A DNA stretch of 8,132 nucleotides. Origin: Eutrophocola sp964601805 (GTDB taxonomy: Bacteria; Pseudomonadota; Gammaproteobacteria; Pseudomonadales; Pseudohongiellaceae). Position numbers and translations under genes: made by a program. The stretch is taken from positions 1-8,132 of the forward strand of contig CAZROW010000092.1 in NCBI GenBank assembly GCA_964601805.1, in the 5' to 3' direction. The notes beneath the pieces were generated by a model. The model searched no databases and had not been told where the DNA came from. It saw only the letters and a program-made list of their open reading frames with translations. Shown piece after piece: positions 4,599 to 8,132 of the stretch (position 1 is the first letter of the stretch; each line of letters starts with the position of its first letter).

Positions 4599-7118
4599 TT
4601 ACTGGTTAAAGCGGTACTTGAACGACACACCCCAGTTGAGCGGCCTGCCGCGAGTGACCCCCAGCGCTGAACGCAAGGGGGCTTTCAGGTTGACCGGTGC
4701 GGGCGGACCACCTTCCCAGTAACCACCACCAAAGCGGCTGGCAAAGTTGCCGTATTCCTTGTCGGACAGATTATTGCCGAACAGGGACACTTCCCAGGTG
4801 TTGGCCGGATTGGTATAGGTCACCCTGGCATTGAGCAGCCCATAACCAGGCAGTTCATACCGTGAATCCAGGAACCACTCTGCTACCGGAACACCAAAAG
4901 GTCCTGTACCGCAACCCGATGAGCCGGCACCGTTTGGTGCTTCCACACCGCCCGGATGGGTCTGCTGGGCGCCGGTATAGGCATAGTTCAGTGAGAAATC
5001 AACGCGGCCGCTGTTGGCCAGGTCGAAATTCCACATGCCACCGAACTGGTAGCTTTCCTCTGCCGGTGACGGGAACAGGTAGATACCGTTGTTCACGCAC
5101 ACATCATTGACCTTGGTATCAACCCAGCCGGCGCTGGCAGTCAACGAGAAGTTGTCACTGACCAGTAACTGCGCATCGATCTCAAGACCATCGATATCAA
5201 TATCACCCTGGTTGGTTAACTGGATGGTGAAACCAACGGGTGAATTGGGGTCTGCAGAGGCCGCCGGGTTCTGGCGGTCGCTGTATTCCATATCGAAATA
5301 GGTCATGTTCAACCGCAACCGGCTATCAAACATCTCGGAGCGGAAACCCACTTCCCGGTTAACCACTTTCTCCGGTGGAATAGGCTGGATGAAATCACCA
5401 CTCTGATCCGGTCCGGGAATATTGTCGAGGATCTGGTAGGCATAGGAGCCAGCACGATAGGCCTTGGACAATGTACCATAAACCATCAGGTCTTCCGTCA
5501 GGTGGTAGTCAGCCGTCAGGCGCCAGTCAACTTCAGACCAGTCATCATTTGCTGAGACAGTCGTGGAATCCGTGCCCGGTGCCGGGACGAAATTATCCGA
5601 AGCATACTCGGTTTGCTCGTAGTCTTTTTCATCATAGGCAAAGCGAACACCGGCAGTCACATTGAACATGTCATTGACATGCCATGTACCGTTGACAAAC
5701 AGGCCCCAGGAATCCGCTTTCTGAACCGTGGCGTTGTCACCGGTAATCCGGCCGCCGGTCCAGGCATTGCCATTGGGGTTCTGGTTGGTAGGTGTGGTAA
5801 AGGGCAGGCCCGGGGCACCGAAGATACTGGTACCAGTGGCTTGCAACAGGTAATTCCTTGGACTTTCCGCGGTTTCATGGAAAAAGCTCAAGCCGGTAAC
5901 CAGGTCCAGGGCGCCGTCATAGAGCGAGTTGTTGAGCTGGACTTCCTGGTAAAAGGTCCACGATTCTGCCTCACTCGGCCGACGCTCCATGCCCAGTAAT
6001 TGCCAGTCCGTCACACCGAAGCTTTCAAAGTCCGAGTAACCGGTCACAGAAGTCAGTGACGCGGTGTCAGAAAGGCTCCAGTTCACCGTCATGTCATACT
6101 GGGTGTAAGTGCTTTCATTGACCTGCTTGCAAAGATCGTCCCAGTCGGGGTCAGCATCATCAATGAAGCAGAAAGACGGCATGGTGTAATCATCCAGCAC
6201 GAGCCGGGCATCATTGTTACGCAGCCTTTCCTGACCGGAGGCTTCCAGGAAGTCCGACATCCAGTCCGCATAACCGCCTTCGAAACTGATGAATTCACTG
6301 GTGCCATTGATGGGATCCACGGGCGCCATGTCAAAAGTTTCCATGTCCTGCGGGTTACCGTCAGATTCTGAATCCAGGTGCATGACGCCAAAATTGACAT
6401 CCACATTTGCCGAGGCCTGCCAGGCAGCCCGCAGGCGCAGGATCAGGTTTTCCGAGCTGCCCAGTTCCTGTGGACCGCGGGTGACATATCCATCCTGGTC
6501 AAGCCAGGCGGCCTGTCCCCGAATGGCAAAGGTATCACTGAGCGGTGTATTGAACATGACGTTGACGTCGCGGCGGTCAAAGTTACCGGCGCGCAACTGA
6601 ACGTAACCATCACGCTCCTGTGTGGGCTGCTGGGTAAAGACACGTATGGCACCACCGAGGCTGTTTCGACCAAACAGTGTGCCTTGCGGTCCGCGCAGGA
6701 TTTCCACCCGCTCCAGGTCCAGCACCTGCATGTAGGGCCCTGTCTGGCGCGGTACGAAGACGCCATCAAGATAAAAACCGACGCCACGTTCCCCGGTGGC
6801 ACCGCCACCGCCGGAGATGCCCCGAATTTGATAAGTGGGAGAAACATTACCCGTACCCCTGCTGCCCTTGACATCGAGGTTCGGTGAATTGGTGGCCAGG
6901 TCCTCGATTGTCTCGACTCCCCTGGCCAGCATCATTTCGTTGGAAAAGGACAACACCGAGATGGGCGTATCCTGCAGGGAGGTGGCCCTGCGTTCCGAGG
7001 TGACGACTATTTCTTCAAGTGCCTGGGCATTCAACTCTGGCGCAATTACTGCTGCCAGGCAGGAACAACCAAGCAATAATGCGCCTTTCCTTATTTTGAA
7101 TCCGGATTGTGATTCCAT
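4599..7118 (-). CDS. TonB-dependent outer-membrane receptor
   Basis: This 839-residue receptor binds a ligand at the cell surface and imports it into the periplasm using energy from TonB-ExbB-ExbD. A signal peptide occupies residues 1-31 (hydrophobic core GALLLGCSCLAAVIA, cleavage after ELNA). The TonB box EEIVVTSERR is at 35-44. The plug follows, with QIRGISGGGGATGERGVGFY (97-116), DGVFVPRQ and the signature LERVEILRGPQGTLFGRNSL (135-154) then GGAIRV. The rest is the beta-barrel, containing LFGNNLSDKEY near the C-terminus and ending in the aromatic strand FKYRFNQ typical of outer-membrane barrels. The frame is open to a GTG at 7226, but ATG 7118 has AGGGGA 5 bases upstream and starts the signal peptide, so it is preferred. 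The length is normal for the family. The gene is monocistronic by position, ending in a strong terminator and converging on the DUF6152/DUF2721 pair. The substrate is unknown; the plug resembles those of CirA/Fiu-like and general 'organic substrate' receptors of marine proteobacteria. Confidence 0.93.
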   Translation of the reverse strand: MESQSGFKIRKGALLLGCSCLAAVIAPELNAQALEEIVVTSERRATSLQDTPISVLSFSNEMMLARGVETIEDLATNSPNLDVKGSRGTGNVSPTYQIRGISGGGGATGERGVGFYLDGVFVPRQTGPYMQVLDLERVEILRGPQGTLFGRNSLGGAIRVFTQQPTQERDGYVQLRAGNFDRRDVNVMFNTPLSDTFAIRGQAAWLDQDGYVTRGPQELGSSENLILRLRAAWQASANVDVNFGVMHLDSESDGNPQDMETFDMAPVDPINGTSEFISFEGGYADWMSDFLEASGQERLRNNDARLVLDDYTMPSFCFIDDADPDWDDLCKQVNESTYTQYDMTVNWSLSDTASLTSVTGYSDFESFGVTDWQLLGMERRPSEAESWTFYQEVQLNNSLYDGALDLVTGLSFFHETAESPRNYLLQATGTSIFGAPGLPFTTPTNQNPNGNAWTGGRITGDNATVQKADSWGLFVNGTWHVNDMFNVTAGVRFAYDEKDYEQTEYASDNFVPAPGTDSTTVSANDDWSEVDWRLTADYHLTEDLMVYGTLSKAYRAGSYAYQILDNIPGPDQSGDFIQPIPPEKVVNREVGFRSEMFDSRLRLNMTYFDMEYSDRQNPAASADPNSPVGFTIQLTNQGDIDIDGLEIDAQLLVSDNFSLTASAGWVDTKVNDVCVNNGIYLFPSPAEESYQFGGMWNFDLANSGRVDFSLNYAYTGAQQTHPGGVEAPNGAGSSGCGTGPFGVPVAEWFLDSRYELPGYGLLNARVTYTNPANTWEVSLFGNNLSDKEYGNFASRFGGGYWEGGPPAPVNLKAPLRSALGVTRGRPLNWGVSFKYRFNQ

Positions 7119-7225
7119 TGTATTCCCCTGTTGCAATTCATTATTTTTTATACCTGACATGGGGAAATTGACGGAACAGATGACAGCCTGATACAGCCTT
7201 CTCCCCCAAGCAGGCATACATGACA

Positions 7226-7301
7226 CTTATACCATTGAAAAAGCCAAAATCCTAATTAGCACATCAATTCCATAACAGGAAATTATTCAGCAGTGTGTCA
7301 A
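7226..7301 (-). promoter_or_regulatory. Candidate promoters of the TonB-dependent receptor
   Basis: Two candidates lie upstream of the receptor in the 277-base gap. One is an extended -10, TGGTATAAG (7234-7226), with five of six -10 bases plus the TG motif, giving a leader of about 100 bases. The other has a perfect -35 TTGACA (7301-7296) and an 18-base spacer to a weak -10 TGTTAT (7277-7272). The long leader leaves room for regulation, but I see no clear operator such as a Fur box. Confidence 0.4.
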
Positions 7302-7334
7302 ATGCACCTTTTAGTGCCTGACTGCTATATATCA

Positions 7335-7349
7335 ATCCTGGAACAGGAT
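7335..7349. other. Small hairpin downstream of the 146-residue membrane-protein gene
   Basis: ATCCTG (7335-7340) pairs with CAGGAT (7344-7349) around a GAA loop. It lies about 47 bases past the stop of the leftward gene ending at 7396. No run of U follows, so it is at best a weak transcript end. Confidence 0.25.
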
Positions 7350-7395
7350 GATTTAAAGGTGGGATTTCTGAATATCGAAAACTGTGAGAGCCCGG

Positions 7396-7836
7396 TTATT
7401 CGCCATCAATAGCGGTATTGGCTTCCATGTAGGCCACGAAATCCGGATTTAGTGTCTCACGCAACCGTGCCCAGTACATTCGATGCAGGCGACCTGAAGA
7501 CTGACTCTGCCATGCTACTAGAGGGATTTCCTCCTGAGGCAATTCGAGAAAACTCCATTCCATACTCTTGAACAGACCGCGAAAATATTGGCTTACCCGC
7601 ATGGTTTCGGCACCTGTTAATGGCTGGTCTCCGGAATCCAGGGCAAACATCAATTCGGACAGGTCTGGCGTAGTGACTATCACCGAGGTGTATTCATTAA
7701 CCAACTGCTGGGCATTGAACCGATTCTGGCTCGCAATCAATTCATTGTTCTGCTGCACTTCCAGGGCCAGGAAGATGATCCCGAGAATGACCCCGAGGTT
7801 GGCGCCCAACGTCAGCCATTGATTGAGTTTATCCAT
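7396..7836 (-). CDS. Small single-helix membrane protein, function unknown
   Basis: This 146-residue protein has one N-terminal membrane helix at about 8-26 (LTLGANLGVILGIIFLALEV), followed by a mostly helical, polar domain rich in Q, N and E. Segments such as EVQQNNELIASQNRFNAQQL (26-45) right after the helix suggest a coiled or amphipathic stretch. Proteins with this plan (a short helix reading LGVILGIIFLALE, then QN-rich sequence) recur in marine gammaproteobacteria as hypothetical proteins; I know of no assigned role. The ATG lies 2 bases after the TAA of the upstream gene. Its only ribosome-like site, GAAGG (7853-7849), is 12 bases away, so translation is probably coupled to the gene before it. 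I am fairly confident that it is a real gene because the frame is intact and protein-like. Confidence 0.72.
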   Translation of the reverse strand: MDKLNQWLTLGANLGVILGIIFLALEVQQNNELIASQNRFNAQQLVNEYTSVIVTTPDLSELMFALDSGDQPLTGAETMRVSQYFRGLFKSMEWSFLELPQEEIPLVAWQSQSSGRLHRMYWARLRETLNPDFVAYMEANTAIDGE

Positions 7837-7838
7837 GC

Positions 7839-8132
7839 TTACAAAGCGCCTTCGATTTTACTGATTAATTCGCGGTTCAATTCGGCAAGTACTGACTGCC
7901 TGCTTAACACCACGGATTGCAGGCTTAATTGCCAATTGGACTCCAGGAGAATTTTATCTTTATTTGCATTTAAAATTTGGAGAATGCGCCGTTTTTCTTC
8001 AACCGAAAACGGCACATCATTACTGGTATCATCATCGTTTTGGGTAAACTCCCCGACAATTCTTCCGGTGGTGGCCATTAGAATACTCTGAGGGGATCCC
8101 ACTACATCAATCGTCTCGCCGCGGCTTGCCAC
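7839..8132 (-). CDS. C-terminal part of an unrecognised protein (runs off right edge)
   Basis: The frame is open from the window edge to TAA 7841-7839, giving the last 97 codons. The edge codon is GTG, but nothing marks it as a start. An in-frame ATG at 8078 lacks a ribosome site, so the true start is probably outside the window. If that ATG were the start, the protein would have 79 residues. The visible part is hydrophilic with no membrane helix. A stretch of D and N (QNDDDTSND) is followed by a helical tail, EEKRRILQILNANKDKILLE and QSVLAELNRELISKIEGAL, that could form a coiled coil. I do not recognise a family. It is directly coupled to the following membrane-protein gene (2-base gap), so the two products probably act together. 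Confidence 0.55.
   Translation of the reverse strand: MASRGETIDVVGSPQSILMATTGRIVGEFTQNDDDTSNDVPFSVEEKRRILQILNANKDKILLESNWQLSLQSVVLSRQSVLAELNRELISKIEGAL

Noticed and set aside
6378..6887. 169-codon plus-strand open frame
   Set aside because: It is antisense to the plug and first barrel strands of the TonB-dependent receptor, which is a far better explanation of the region.
7053..7082. Possible lipobox (LLLGC) in the receptor signal peptide
   Set aside because: The cysteine lies inside the hydrophobic core, followed by more hydrophobic residues and a normal cleavage site after ELNA, so a lipoprotein is unlikely.
7119..7226. Longer receptor start at GTG 7226
   Set aside because: The extra 36 residues are not signal-peptide-like, and the ATG at 7118 has an ideal ribosome site and directly precedes a normal signal peptide.

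Overview
The window looks like chromosomal DNA of a free-living Gram-negative bacterium, most likely a marine or aquatic gammaproteobacterium. The reasons are a complete TonB-dependent outer-membrane receptor, Sec signal peptides, a REP-like palindromic repeat, and small conserved membrane proteins (DUF2721, TVP38/VTT) common in such genomes. This assignment is inferred from gene content and style; there is no rRNA or other phylogenetic marker. Most of the window has moderate GC, but the first ~420 bases are clearly AT-rich.

Layout. At the extreme left, the first 28 codons of a leftward gene (84 to 1) encode what looks like an N-terminal export signal. An AT-rich divergent intergenic region follows, then a rightward VOC-superfamily (glyoxalase/epimerase fold) gene (422-961). 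Between this gene and the next, convergent one lie a two-arm REP-like palindrome (977-1074) and a short pyrimidine-rich tandem repeat (1112-1138). Next come two leftward genes that form a probable operon: a TVP38/TMEM64 (VTT-domain) membrane protein (2823 to 2137, start uncertain), then an exported alpha/beta-hydrolase esterase (2100 to 1150).

Divergent from that operon is a rightward pair. The first is an exported two-domain protein with a DUF6152-like N-terminus (2987-4060). The second, 12 bases later, is a small three-helix DUF2721 membrane protein (4073-4513). This pair converges on a long leftward TonB-dependent receptor (7118 to 4599). A strong hairpin with a U-tract (4535-4572) terminates the receptor transcript and may also stop the rightward pair. 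After a 277-base promoter-bearing gap come two tightly coupled leftward genes at the right edge: a partial unknown protein (8132 to 7839) and a 146-residue single-helix membrane protein (7836 to 7396).

How the genes may work together. The receptor should import a TonB-dependent substrate across the outer membrane. The DUF6152 protein and the esterase carry signal peptides and should act in the periplasm or outside the cell. The VOC enzyme is presumably cytoplasmic. Together these would suit acquisition and breakdown of an organic substrate, but no single pathway can be named from the sequence. I did not find a CRISPR array, tRNA, rRNA, transposase, phage gene or recognisable defence system. 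The most unusual items are the REP-like element with its pyrimidine repeat, the edge gene fragment, and the conserved but uncharacterised DUF6152/DUF2721 pair beside a receptor.
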